The notes below the pieces were generated by a model. That model saw nothing but the letters and a program-made list of their open reading frames with translations. It searched no databases and was not told the origin of the DNA. From Micromonospora sp. FIMYZ51 (GTDB taxonomy: Bacteria > Actinomycetota > Actinomycetes > Mycobacteriales > Micromonosporaceae), in contig NZ_CP134706.1 in NCBI RefSeq assembly GCF_038246755.1, positions 3,844,001-3,908,000 on the forward strand: a stretch of DNA of 64,000 nucleotides, written 5' to 3'. Made by a program: the position numbers and the translations under genes. Below, one piece after another: positions 50,090-58,259 of this stretch; within the stretch, counting starts at the first letter, position 1, and every line of letters starts with the position of its first letter.

Positions 50090-51003
50090 CGGGCATCCCC
50101 GGCGGCGGCCCGAGCACCGTTGACGCTGTCGCCGTAGTGCCGCAGGAACAGTTCCTCCAGGGTGGGCGGTGCGCTGGTCAGCGCCTGCACCTCGAAGCGG
50201 ACCAGGTGACCGAGCAGGGTGTCGAGGTGCTCGGGCTCGACCTCCAGCCGGACCCGGCCGTCGATCGGGCGGACCTCGTGCACCCCGGGCAGGGCCTCCA
50301 GGCCGGTAAGCGGGCGGCCGGTCTGGACGGTCACCGTGGTGCGTGCGAGGTGCCGCAGCTCGGCGAGGGTGCCGGCCTCCACCACCCGGCCCTCGCGGAT
50401 GATGCTCACCCGGTCGCAGAGCGCCTCGACCTCGGCCAGCACGTGGCTGGAGAGCAGCACGCTCGCACCGGCACCGGTCAGCTCCCGAACCTCCTCCTGG
50501 AACACCGCCTCCATCAGCGGGTCCAGCCCGGAGGTCGGCTCGTCCAGCACGTACAGCTCGACGTCGGAGGCGAAGGCGGCGACGATGGCGACCTTCTGCC
50601 GGTTGCCCTTGGAGTAGGTGCGGCACTTCTTCGTCGGGTCCAGGTCGAAACGCTCAAGCAACTCGTCGCGGCGGCGCTGGTCCAGCCCGCCGCGTAACGC
50701 GCCGAACAGGTCGATCGCCTCACCGCCGGAAAGGTTGGGCCAGAGGTTGACGTCGCCCGGCACGTACGCCAGCCGCCGGTGCAGCGCGACCGCGTCGCGC
50801 CACGGATCGCCGTCGAGCAGCCGTACCTGCCCGGAGTCGCGACGCAGCAGACCGAGCAGGATCCGGATGGTGGTCGACTTGCCGGAACCGTTGGGCCCGA
50901 GGAAGCCGTGCACCTCGCCCGGTTCCACCCGCAGGTCGAGTTCGTCCAGGGCGCGTACCCCGCCGAAGGTCTTTACCAGTTTTTCGATGGAGATCACTGA
51001 CAT
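50086..51003 (-). CDS. ABC exporter ATP-binding protein
   Basis: A 305-residue ATPase of the drug-resistance exporter class: Walker A GFLGPNGSGKSTTIRILLGL, the long signature loop with CRTYSKGNRQKVAIVAAFAS and Walker B VELYVLDEPTSGLDPLMEAV, then VLLSSHVLAEVEALCDRVSI. The signature reads YSKGNRQK instead of LSGGQ, as in many such exporters. ATG at 51003 follows GGGAGGG. It is divergent from a TetR gene, which very likely represses it. The operon is ATPase then permease. Confidence 0.92.
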   Translation of the reverse strand: MSVISIEKLVKTFGGVRALDELDLRVEPGEVHGFLGPNGSGKSTTIRILLGLLRRDSGQVRLLDGDPWRDAVALHRRLAYVPGDVNLWPNLSGGEAIDLFGALRGGLDQRRRDELLERFDLDPTKKCRTYSKGNRQKVAIVAAFASDVELYVLDEPTSGLDPLMEAVFQEEVRELTGAGASVLLSSHVLAEVEALCDRVSIIREGRVVEAGTLAELRHLARTTVTVQTGRPLTGLEALPGVHEVRPIDGRVRLEVEPEHLDTLLGHLVRFEVQALTSAPPTLEELFLRHYGDSVNGARAAAGDAR

Positions 51004-51110
51004 GGACGCCCTCCCGCCGTACCGGTGTCGATCCCAACTGTACTGACCGATGGTAAGGGAATGCTGCCAGCAGTCCTTTCCGACGGTCAAAGGCGGCTAG
51101 GCTGGGCGGC

Positions 51111-51965
51111 ATGACCTGGGCGGAAACCGACGACACGCGCAGCCGAATCCTGCGCGCCGCGCTGGACCTCTTCGCCGAGCAGGGCTACCAGCGCACCTCG
51201 CTACGCCAGATCGCCGAACGGCTGCGGCTGACCAAGGCCGCCATCCTCTACCACTTTCCCAGCAAGGGAGACCTGCTCACCGCCCTGGCCGAGCCCATGG
51301 TCCGCGACCTGGAGACGCTCATGGAGACCGCCGGGGCGCTGCCGGCCGAGCAGGCGAGATGGACCCTGCTGGAGGGCTGGGTGGACATCATGCTTGAGCA
51401 TCGCGCCCCGCTGGGCATGCTCTTCCACGACCTCGCGCTTGTCGACCGGGGCAACACGTACCACCGGCTGGTGCGGATCGCCATGCGCGCCAACGAGATA
51501 GTCGCCGGCCCGGACGGCAAACGCCGCGACCGGGTCCGGGCGGTGCAGGCGATCGCGATGTGCAGCGACCCGGTGGTGTTCCTCCTGGACGTACCCGCGC
51601 CCGTGCTGCGGGCCGACATGCTCGACGGCGTACGGCGGCTGCTGAGTGTCGACGCGACCGACCACTGCGGCCCGAGCGAGCGGGGGGCCTCGGACGGCAC
51701 CGCGATCGCCGGTGCGGCGGCCGACGGTGTCCCGGGCGTGGCGCGGCGGCACGCCGGGGTCCTGCCGGACGGGGTCACCGGGCGGCGACGGCCGGGACGC
51801 CCGCCGGCGATGACCTCGGCGCAGGTGTCGGCCGCGCGCCGGATGCACGCGGCCGGCACCCATTCGGCCGACGAGATCGCCGCCGAGTTCGGCGTCTCCC
51901 GGGCCACCCTCTACCGGTATCTCGAATCATCATCGGATATTGAGACAGTTTCCGGATGGTTTTGA
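51111..51965 (+). CDS. TetR-family regulator with extra C-terminal resolvase-type HTH
   Basis: A 284-residue protein. Residues 8-55 are the TetR DNA-binding domain (ILRAALDLFAEQGYQRTSLR, then LTKAAILYHFPSKGDLL). The ligand domain extends to about residue 185, followed by a linker. Residues 225-275 (RRRPGRPPAMTSAQVSAARR and SADEIAAEFGVSRATLYRYL) match the HTH at the end of resolvases and invertases of the Hin family. Such a second DNA-binding module is not usual in TetR proteins. TAGGCT at 51098-51103 lies 7 bases before ATG, so the mRNA is probably leaderless. It is divergent from the exporter genes and likely their regulator. Confidence 0.85.
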   Translation: MTWAETDDTRSRILRAALDLFAEQGYQRTSLRQIAERLRLTKAAILYHFPSKGDLLTALAEPMVRDLETLMETAGALPAEQARWTLLEGWVDIMLEHRAPLGMLFHDLALVDRGNTYHRLVRIAMRANEIVAGPDGKRRDRVRAVQAIAMCSDPVVFLLDVPAPVLRADMLDGVRRLLSVDATDHCGPSERGASDGTAIAGAAADGVPGVARRHAGVLPDGVTGRRRPGRPPAMTSAQVSAARRMHAAGTHSADEIAAEFGVSRATLYRYLESSSDIETVSGWF

Positions 51966-51973
51966 GACGAGGC

Positions 51974-52025
51974 GTTAACAGGGGGCCCTTCCTCTACCGG
52001 AGGCGTTAACAAGGGGCCCCTCCTT
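51974..52025. repeat. Intergenic GTTAAC/GGGGCCC repeat, copy 5
   Basis: GTTAACAGGGGGCCCTTCCT is followed after TCTACCGGAGGC by GTTAACAAGGGGCCCCTCCT, a direct-repeat form. It lies between the converging TetR and glpK genes. The two units share 17 of 20 bases. Confidence 0.8.
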
Positions 52026-52030
52026 CGCGG

Positions 52031-53548
52031 TCAGTCGAGGTCGATCCAGTCGAGGGTGCGGTGCACCGCCTTGCGCCAGCCGGCGTAGCCGGACTCGCGT
52101 TGCTCCGGCGTCCAGGATGGCTGCCAGCGCCGGCTCTCGTGCCAGTTCTCCCGCAACTCGTCGGTGTCCCGCCAGAAACCGACGGCCAGGCCGGCGGCGT
52201 ACGCCGCGCCGAGGGCGGTGGTCTCGGCGACCACCGGCCGGCTGACCGGTACGCCGAGGATGTCCGCCTGCAACTGCATGCACAGGTCGTTGACGGTGAC
52301 CCCGCCGTCGACCTTGAGGCACTCCAGGGGTACGCCGGAATCCTGCGCCATCGCCTCGGCCACGTCCCGGCTCTGGTAGCAGATCGCCTCCAGGGTGGCC
52401 CGGGCGATATGGGCGTCGGTGTTGTAGCGGGACAGCCCGACGATGGCTCCCCGGGCGTCGGAGCGCCAGTACGGGGCGAACAGGCCGGAGAAGGCGGGCA
52501 CGAAGTAGACCCCGCCGTTGTCGTCGACCTGGCTGGCCAGGTTCTCGCTCTGCGCGGCGCTGCTGATGATTTTCAGCTGGTCGCGAAGCCACTGCACCGC
52601 CGATCCGGTGACGGCGATGGAGCCCTCCAGCGCGTAGACCGGCGCCGCGCCGGCAAACTGGTAGCAGACGGTGGTGAGCAGCCCGGCTTTCGACCGGACG
52701 ATCTCGGTGCCGGTGTTGAGCAGCATGAAGTTGCCCGTACCGTAGGTGTTCTTCGCCTCGCCCGGCGCGAAGCAGACCTGACCGACGGTGGCGGCCTGCT
52801 GGTCGCCCAGGTCACCGGCGATCCGGACCGGCCCGCCGAACGGTCCGGTCGGCAGGGTGCTGCCGTAGGCGTGCGGGTCGGCGGAGGGAACGATGCGGGG
52901 CAGCATTGCCCGGGGGATGTCGAAGAACGACAGTAGCTCGTCGTCCCAGTCCAGCGTCTCCAGGTTCATCAGCATCGTGCGGCTGGCGTTTGTGGGGTCG
53001 GTGACGTGCGCGCCGCCGTCGGTGCCGCCGGTCAGGTGCCACAGCAGCCAGGTGTCGGTGTTGCCGAAGACGGCCTCGCCGCGTTCGGCCGCGGCTCGGA
53101 CGCCCTCGACGTTCTCCAGGATCCACTGGATCTTGCCAGCAGAGAAGTAGGTGGCCGGCGGCAGGCCAGCCTTGCGCCGGATCACCTCGCCCCGGCCGTC
53201 GCGCTCCAGGTTGGCGGCGATCCGGTCGGTACGCGTGTCCTGCCAGACGATGGCGTTGTAGTACGGCCGGCCGGTGCGCCGGTTCCACACCACAGTGGTC
53301 TCCCGCTGATTGGTGATGCCGAGGGCGGCCAGGTCCGCCGCGGCCAGGTTGTGCGTGTTCAGGGCGGTACGCACAACCGTCTGCGTGCGCTCCCAGATCT
53401 CCAACGGGTTGTGCTCCACCCAGCCGGCGCGCGGCAGGATCTGCTGGTGTTCGAGCTGGTGCCGGCCGACCTCGTTACCACCCTGGTCGAAGATCATGAA
53501 TCGGGTGCTGGTGGTGCCCTGGTCCACGGCGCCGACGAAATCGGTCAC
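52031..53548 (-). CDS. glpK: Glycerol kinase
   Basis: A 505-residue FGGY kinase. The N-terminal phosphate-binding loop is [20 protein letters not shown], the substrate segment is [20 protein letters not shown], and the ATP-site motifs are [12 protein letters not shown] and the late [20 protein letters not shown]. It phosphorylates glycerol to sn-glycerol 3-phosphate in the cytoplasm. The length fits GlpK. GTG at 53548 has GGGGGAG upstream. It stands alone; no facilitator or GlpD is next to it. Confidence 0.95.
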   Translation of the reverse strand: MTDFVGAVDQGTTSTRFMIFDQGGNEVGRHQLEHQQILPRAGWVEHNPLEIWERTQTVVRTALNTHNLAAADLAALGITNQRETTVVWNRRTGRPYYNAIVWQDTRTDRIAANLERDGRGEVIRRKAGLPPATYFSAGKIQWILENVEGVRAAAERGEAVFGNTDTWLLWHLTGGTDGGAHVTDPTNASRTMLMNLETLDWDDELLSFFDIPRAMLPRIVPSADPHAYGSTLPTGPFGGPVRIAGDLGDQQAATVGQVCFAPGEAKNTYGTGNFMLLNTGTEIVRSKAGLLTTVCYQFAGAAPVYALEGSIAVTGSAVQWLRDQLKIISSAAQSENLASQVDDNGGVYFVPAFSGLFAPYWRSDARGAIVGLSRYNTDAHIARATLEAICYQSRDVAEAMAQDSGVPLECLKVDGGVTVNDLCMQLQADILGVPVSRPVVAETTALGAAYAAGLAVGFWRDTDELRENWHESRRWQPSWTPEQRESGYAGWRKAVHRTLDWIDLD

Positions 53549-53750
53549 GCACGCTCCCCCTTGTCGTCCTGGGTCGTCACGTCCCGCACTCTGCCGGTGG
53601 CCGCTGCGGGCGCTCTGCTCTGCCTCAACCAACGCATGCCGCGCGCCGAAATCCGTTGCGCGGGTTGAAGGAGAGCAAAGCATGCCCCGGGGACGCTGGC
53701 CAGCGCAGCGTCGCGCGACGGCCGCCCGCTCCCCATTGACGTGACTTCCA

Positions 53751-53761
53751 GTAACTGTTAC
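53751..53761. promoter_or_regulatory. Palindromic operator in the TetR/BVMO promoter
   Basis: GTAACTGTTAC is a perfect 5-base-arm dyad. It lies between TTGACG (53736-53741), a good -35, and TACGAG (53759-53764), a -10 overlapping its right arm at 17-base spacing. The ATG follows 7 bases later, so the promoter is leaderless and the dyad is well placed for autorepression by the TetR protein. Confidence 0.6.
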
Positions 53762-53771
53762 GAGTAGTAGC

Positions 53772-54491
53772 ATGCAATCGCCGTCCCCTGGCACCAGTGG
53801 ATCCGGTGCCGCACCGGACGGCTCGCCGGCCGCCGTCCGCACCGGGCGCAAGGATCGCTGGGCCGACCACCGGGAGCAGCGACGCCAGGCGCTGATCGCC
53901 GCCGCGGTGCAGGCCCTGCTGCGGTACGGCCCGGAGGTCGACATGGACCAGGTGGCCAGCACCGCCGGGGTCAGCAAGCCGGTGCTCTACCGCTACTTCG
54001 CCGACAAATCGCAGCTCTGGCTCGCCGTCGGCGAGCACGTGGCGGCCCGGGTGGTCGCGGCGGTCGCCCCCGCCATCGAGCAGGTACGCGAGGAACGCGC
54101 CCTGGTCGAGGCGACAATCGACGCGTACCTCGGGGTGATCGACTGCCAGCCCCAGCTCTACGAGTTCCTCGTCCACTCCTGCGGCGTACCGGGCATCCAG
54201 CAGCTACTCGCCGGCACCAGCCGGCAGGTGGCCGCCGGGCTGGCCCGGGTGATCGGTGACCGGTTGCGTGCGCTCGGCCTGGACGCGGGCCCGGCGGAGC
54301 CGTGGGCGTACGGCCTGGTGGGCTTCGTGCAGGCGGTGGGTGACTGGTGGACCGTGCACGGCCAGCCGATCAGCCGGGCCGTGCTCACCGAGTACCTGAC
54401 CACGCTGCTGTGGAGCGGCATCGAGGGCGTCCAGCGCAGCGCCGACCTGCCTCCCGAGCTGACCCGCGCGCACGAGCGGATCGCGCCGTGA
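53772..54491 (+). CDS. TetR-family transcriptional regulator
   Basis: A 239-residue regulator. After a disordered N-terminus of about 30 residues, the HTH is [20 protein letters not shown] then [20 protein letters not shown]. The C-terminal ligand domain has helix-rich segments ending [16 protein letters not shown]. It is the first gene of an operon with a Baeyer-Villiger monooxygenase and an SDR, and its own promoter holds a dyad, so it probably represses the operon until a ketone or similar substrate binds (inference). The stop overlaps the monooxygenase GTG by 4 bases. Confidence 0.88.
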   Translation: MQSPSPGTSGSGAAPDGSPAAVRTGRKDRWADHREQRRQALIAAAVQALLRYGPEVDMDQVASTAGVSKPVLYRYFADKSQLWLAVGEHVAARVVAAVAPAIEQVREERALVEATIDAYLGVIDCQPQLYEFLVHSCGVPGIQQLLAGTSRQVAAGLARVIGDRLRALGLDAGPAEPWAYGLVGFVQAVGDWWTVHGQPISRAVLTEYLTTLLWSGIEGVQRSADLPPELTRAHERIAP

Positions 54492-55996
54492 GTCACCACG
54501 GCGGGCTGATGGAGATCGACGTCGCGATCGTCGGGGCCGGGTTCGGCGGCCTGGGCGCGGCCATCCAGTTGCAGCGGGCCGGCTTCACCGACTTCCTCGT
54601 CTTCGAGCGCAGCGACGACGTCGGCGGCACCTGGCGGGACAACACCTATCCCGGGTGCGCCTGCGACGTGCCGTCGCACCTGTACTCGTTCTCGTTCGCC
54701 GCCAACCCGTCCTGGTCGGAGACCTTCTCCGGGCAGCGCGAGATCTGGGACTACCTGCGCGGCTGCGTGGACCGCTTCGGCGTACGCCCGAAACTGCGGC
54801 TGCGCCACGAGTTGCGCCGGGCCGACTGGGACGCCCGGCGCGGACGCTGGCGGCTGGACACCTCCGGCGGTGAGTACTGGGCCCGAGTGTTGATCTGTGC
54901 CACCGGCCCGCTCAGCGAACCGGCCGTGCCCGACCTGCCCGGCCTGGAGACTTTCGCCGGCACCGTCTTCCACTCCGCCCGCTGGCGACACGACCACGAC
55001 CTGACCGGCCGGCGGGTCGCGGTGATCGGCACCGGCGCCTCCGCCGTGCAGTTCGTGCCCCGCATCCAGCCCGTCGTGACCCGGCTGACCCTGTTCCAGC
55101 GCACCCCCGCGTGGCTCATGTCCCGCCGGTCGCGCCGGATCAGCCGGCTGGAGCAGGCCGTGTTCCGGCGGCTCCCCGCGACGCAGCGGACCGTACGGGC
55201 CGCCGGCTACCTGGCACGCGAGGCGATGGCCGTCGGTTTCCTCCATCCCACGGTGAACCGGATCGCCGCCCGGCGGTCGCTGCGCAAGCTGCGCCGCGAG
55301 GTCGCCGACCCGCGGCTGCGCGCCACCCTCACCCCCGGCTACACGATGGGCTGCAAGCGGGTACTCATCTCCGACGAGTACTGGCCGGCCCTGACCCGGG
55401 GCAACGTCGACGTGGTCGACGCCGGCATCCGCCGGATCACCGCCGACGGGCTGGTCACCGCCGACGGGGTGCACCACCCAGCCGACACCATCATCCTCGG
55501 CACCGGCTTCCACGTCACCGACCCGCCCGTCGTGTCCCGCATCCACGGCCGGGACGGGCGCAGCCTCGCCGAGGAGTGGACGCCGAGCATGCGGGCGTAC
55601 CGGGGCACCACCGTCGCCGGCTTCCCCAACCTGTTCTTCCTGCTCGGCCCGAACACCGGGCTCGGGCACACCTCGGTGGTGCTGATGATCGAGGCACAGC
55701 TACGCTTGATCATCGGTGCCCTGCGGCACCTGCGGGCCACCGGCGTGGCCGCCATCGAACCCACCGCCGAGGCGCAGCGGCGCTGGACCGAGCGGGTGGA
55801 CCGGCGGATGCGGGGCACCGTCTGGCAGACCGGCTGCGCGAGCTGGTACCTCGACGCGACCGGCCGCAACAGCACCATCTGGCCGGGGTACGCCACCGGC
55901 TACCGGTGGCGGCTGCGCCGTTTCCGCCCCGCCGACCACCAGGCCGTCGAGATCGACGGCGCCGACCGGGACCTGGAGCGCTCAGATGCGGTATGA
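54488..55996 (+). CDS. Flavin-containing (Baeyer-Villiger type) monooxygenase
   Basis: A 502-residue FAD/NADPH enzyme. The FAD fold begins VAIVGAGFGGLGAAIQLQRA, and the second dinucleotide motif is RVAVIGTGASAVQFVPRI. The Baeyer-Villiger fingerprint FxGxxxHxxxW is exact in FAGTVFHSARW. The family inserts oxygen next to a ketone to give an ester or lactone. GTG at 54488 overlaps the TetR stop as GTGA; ATG at 54509 is the alternative. An SDR follows with an 11-base overlap, so alcohol oxidation then lactonisation is a plausible pair of steps. Confidence 0.92.
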   Translation: MSHHGGLMEIDVAIVGAGFGGLGAAIQLQRAGFTDFLVFERSDDVGGTWRDNTYPGCACDVPSHLYSFSFAANPSWSETFSGQREIWDYLRGCVDRFGVRPKLRLRHELRRADWDARRGRWRLDTSGGEYWARVLICATGPLSEPAVPDLPGLETFAGTVFHSARWRHDHDLTGRRVAVIGTGASAVQFVPRIQPVVTRLTLFQRTPAWLMSRRSRRISRLEQAVFRRLPATQRTVRAAGYLAREAMAVGFLHPTVNRIAARRSLRKLRREVADPRLRATLTPGYTMGCKRVLISDEYWPALTRGNVDVVDAGIRRITADGLVTADGVHHPADTIILGTGFHVTDPPVVSRIHGRDGRSLAEEWTPSMRAYRGTTVAGFPNLFFLLGPNTGLGHTSVVLMIEAQLRLIIGALRHLRATGVAAIEPTAEAQRRWTERVDRRMRGTVWQTGCASWYLDATGRNSTIWPGYATGYRWRLRRFRPADHQAVEIDGADRDLERSDAV

Positions 55997-56861
55997 CCTT
56001 CGCGACCGGACCATCCTGATCACCGGTGCTGCCCGCGGCATCGGCGCCGCCCTGGCCCGGGCCGCCGCCGCCCGGGGCGCCCGCGTCGCGTTGGTCGGTC
56101 TGGAGCCGGCCCTGCTGCGCGAGGTGGCCCGGGAGGTGAACGGCCACTGGTACGAGTGCGACGTGACCGACCAGGCGGGGCTCGACGACGCGGTCACCTC
56201 CACGGTGCAACGCTATGGCGGCATCGACGTGGTGGTGGCGAACGCCGGCATCGCCAATCTCGGCACCGTGTCGACCGGTCCGGTGGACGCGCTGGTACGC
56301 ACCATCGACGTGAACCTCTCCGGCGTGATCCGTACGGTCAGCGCGGCGCTGCCGCACGTGCTGGCCGCCCGGGGCCACGTGCTGATGGTCTCGTCGGCGG
56401 CGGCCTTCGCCGCGATGCCGGGGATGGCCGCGTACTGCGCCTCGAAGGCCGGGGTGGAGCAGTTCGGCAACGTGCTGCGGCTGGAGAACCGCCGGGGCGG
56501 GCTGACCGTCGGCACCGCCCACCCGATCTGGATCGACACCGACCTGGTCCGGGACATCCGCGCGGATTTCCCGTCGTTCCGCGACGCCCAACGCCGGCTG
56601 CCCTGGCCGCTCTCCAGCGTGATCAGCGTCGAGCGGTGCGCCGAGGCGTTCCTGCGCGGCATCGAACGGCGCCGACGCAAGGTCTACGTGCCCCGCTCGA
56701 TCGCGCTGGTCCAGGCGCTGCGGCCGGTGGTGCTCAGCGGGCTCTCCGACGCGCTGATCACCCGGTTCGGCGGCGGCGAACTGGCCGAGCAGATGGCCGC
56801 CGAGGTGCGCCGCAGCGGGCGGGCGTTCGGCCGTACCTCGGTGGGGGACGGCCGATCATGA
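55986..56861 (+). CDS. Short-chain dehydrogenase/reductase
   Basis: A 291-residue SDR. The cofactor motif is ILITGAARGIGAALARAAAA, then VVVANAGIANLG (NAG), and the catalytic serine and Y-x-x-x-K are in LMVSSAAAFAAMPGMAAYCA followed by SK. The extra C-terminal 50 residues (VPRSIALVQALRPVVLSG) resemble SDRs that act on larger lipid-like substrates. ATG at 55986 overlaps the monooxygenase by 11 bases. It probably supplies or uses the ketone of the Baeyer-Villiger enzyme. Confidence 0.9.
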   Translation: MRYDLRDRTILITGAARGIGAALARAAAARGARVALVGLEPALLREVAREVNGHWYECDVTDQAGLDDAVTSTVQRYGGIDVVVANAGIANLGTVSTGPVDALVRTIDVNLSGVIRTVSAALPHVLAARGHVLMVSSAAAFAAMPGMAAYCASKAGVEQFGNVLRLENRRGGLTVGTAHPIWIDTDLVRDIRADFPSFRDAQRRLPWPLSSVISVERCAEAFLRGIERRRRKVYVPRSIALVQALRPVVLSGLSDALITRFGGGELAEQMAAEVRRSGRAFGRTSVGDGRS

Positions 56862-56996
56862 GCATCCATTTCCGGCGCGGGTAAGGTCGAACCGCTGGTG
56901 CTGGTGTTCGGCATCGGTGGTTCGACCGGGCGGACCCGAGAACCTTTGCCCTGCCGCAACGGTCGCGGTCTCAGCCCGACGACGTACTCTGCCAGC

Positions 56997-57566
56997 ATGA
57001 GCAACCTCGGTCGGCCGGACGCCAGTGGCCCGGGTGATCCGTCTCCGGACGAGGACGAGGCAACGTCCCTGCTGTCCGTGCCCTTCACTGCCCAGACGGT
57101 GACCGCGCTGCGGCACCAGCTCGCCGCCCGGATCGCCGCAGCGGGTCTCACCGGAGACGTCGCCGAGGATCTCGTACTGGCCATCCACGAGTTGGTCACC
57201 AACGCCGTGCTGCACGGTGGTGGTGGTGGGCGACTCGACCTGTTCCGGCAGGCCGACCGGCTGGTCTGCGAGGTGACCGACCACGGCCGTGGCGGCGACC
57301 TCACGGTCAACCTGCCGGCGGCGAACACCCCCGGCGGGCGCGGACTCTGGCTGGCCCATCACCTCACCGGAGCGTTGACCCTCACCCACCGGCCCGACGG
57401 GGTGACCGCCACCGTCATCGCCAGCCTCGCCCCGACACAGACCGCACCGCCCGAGGTGATCGCCACCCAGGGGCTGCCGGACACCGTCAGCGGCGGCCGA
57501 CCGCTCGGCGGCGGCACCCTGGGGCCGCTGCGTCCCGACGGCGCGGAGGGTCGTCCCGGCCTCTGA
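56997..57566 (+). CDS. RsbW-like ATP-binding protein (HATPase_c_2)
   Basis: A 189-residue protein. Residues 35-130 form a GHKL ATPase: DLVLAIHELVTNAVLHGGGG (N box) and RLVCEVTDHGRGGDL followed by GGRGLWLAHHLTGALTL (G boxes). Such proteins are anti-sigma or STAS kinases in actinomycetes. The STAS proteins at 24553 and 25354 are possible but unproved partners. TACTCT at 56985-56990 ends 6 bases before the ATG, so the gene is probably leaderless. The last 45 residues are disordered. Confidence 0.85.
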   Translation: MSNLGRPDASGPGDPSPDEDEATSLLSVPFTAQTVTALRHQLAARIAAAGLTGDVAEDLVLAIHELVTNAVLHGGGGGRLDLFRQADRLVCEVTDHGRGGDLTVNLPAANTPGGRGLWLAHHLTGALTLTHRPDGVTATVIASLAPTQTAPPEVIATQGLPDTVSGGRPLGGGTLGPLRPDGAEGRPGL

Positions 57567-57640
57567 TCGCGGCGCAGGCAAGGCCGAGCAGCGAATGCCG
57601 GCTGCCGCACCGGTGGGCGATGCGGCAGCCGTCGCTGGGG

Positions 57641-57943
57641 TCAGCCGTTGAGCTTCTGCTGGCAGGGCACGCAGAAGCGGGCGTGCGGGAGGATTTCCAG
57701 ACGTTCCCGGGCGATCGCCGTGCCGCACCTCTCACAGCTGCCGTAGCTACCGGCGGCCATCCGGCGCAGCGCAGCGGAGATCTGCTCCAGGCTGTGCCGG
57801 GTCGCGGCGATCAGGGCGGCGTTCGTGTGCGCCTCCGCCGGGTCGCCGGTGTCGGCCGTCAACTGGGTCAGCCGGGCCGTCTGCGTCTCGTGCTCCTGGG
57901 TCAGCGTCGCTTCGAGCTGGGTGAGCCACGTCCGGTCGTTCAT
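57641..57943 (-). CDS. DksA/TraR-family zinc-finger protein
   Basis: A 100-residue protein. A coiled-coil N-terminus (residues 5-60) precedes the four-cysteine zinc finger, seen as SYGSCERCGTAIARERLEIL and ARFCVPCQQ. DksA/TraR proteins reach into RNA polymerase's secondary channel and change promoter choice in stress. GGAGAAAGGGA precedes ATG at 57943. The leader carries a terminator-like hairpin at 57973-57995 and possibly a coupled small ORF. Confidence 0.87.
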   Translation of the reverse strand: MNDRTWLTQLEATLTQEHETQTARLTQLTADTGDPAEAHTNAALIAATRHSLEQISAALRRMAAGSYGSCERCGTAIARERLEILPHARFCVPCQQKLNG

Positions 57944-58179
57944 GTCGAATCCCTTTCTCCGGAAATGAAAAAGGGCCGAAGCTTGAGCTTCGCCCCTGGC
58001 CGTCCTGGTGGTTGGACGGTTTCCGGAGGGCTCCGGCCGGCGGGGCTCGGCTGGCTGTCACCGGCCTGGGCGCAGGGCCGACCCGGGCGGATCACCGCCG
58101 CGTGCTGCCCGCAGCGGGCAGCCGACACCGACGCGGCCGTGGCGACGGCAGCGTGGTGCAGCGGGATGACCGGGTACAT
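57940..58179 (-). CDS. Possible small coupled ORF upstream of the DksA-like gene
   Basis: A 79-codon frame starting MYPVIPLHHAAVATAASVSA and ending LKLRPFFISGERDST. Its TGA overlaps the ATG of the dksA-like gene by 4 bases, the normal sign of coupling, and its early codons favour G or C in the third place. The end of the frame runs through the terminator-like hairpin. I know no homologue; it could equally be an untranslated leader. Confidence 0.3.
   Translation of the reverse strand: MYPVIPLHHAAVATAASVSAARCGQHAAVIRPGRPCAQAGDSQPSPAGRSPPETVQPPGRPGAKLKLRPFFISGERDST
57968..57996 (-). terminator. Intrinsic terminator-like hairpin in the leader of the DksA-like gene
   Basis: Read leftward, GGGCGAAGC-TCAA-GCTTCGGCCC is followed at once by TTTTT (57968-57972 as A on the plus strand). 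The stem has about 9 base pairs with one bulge and a 4-base loop. It lies 25 bases upstream of the dksA-like start, so it would be an attenuator. A second hairpin, CCGTCC-8-GGACGG (58000-58019), lies just before it. Confidence 0.65.
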
Positions 58180-58259
58180 CGAACCACCATAGCCCCCGCG
58201 GCAGGGCGGGCCAATCCGGTTGTGCGCCATACCAGCCCCGGATGTGGGTAGTACCCGGT

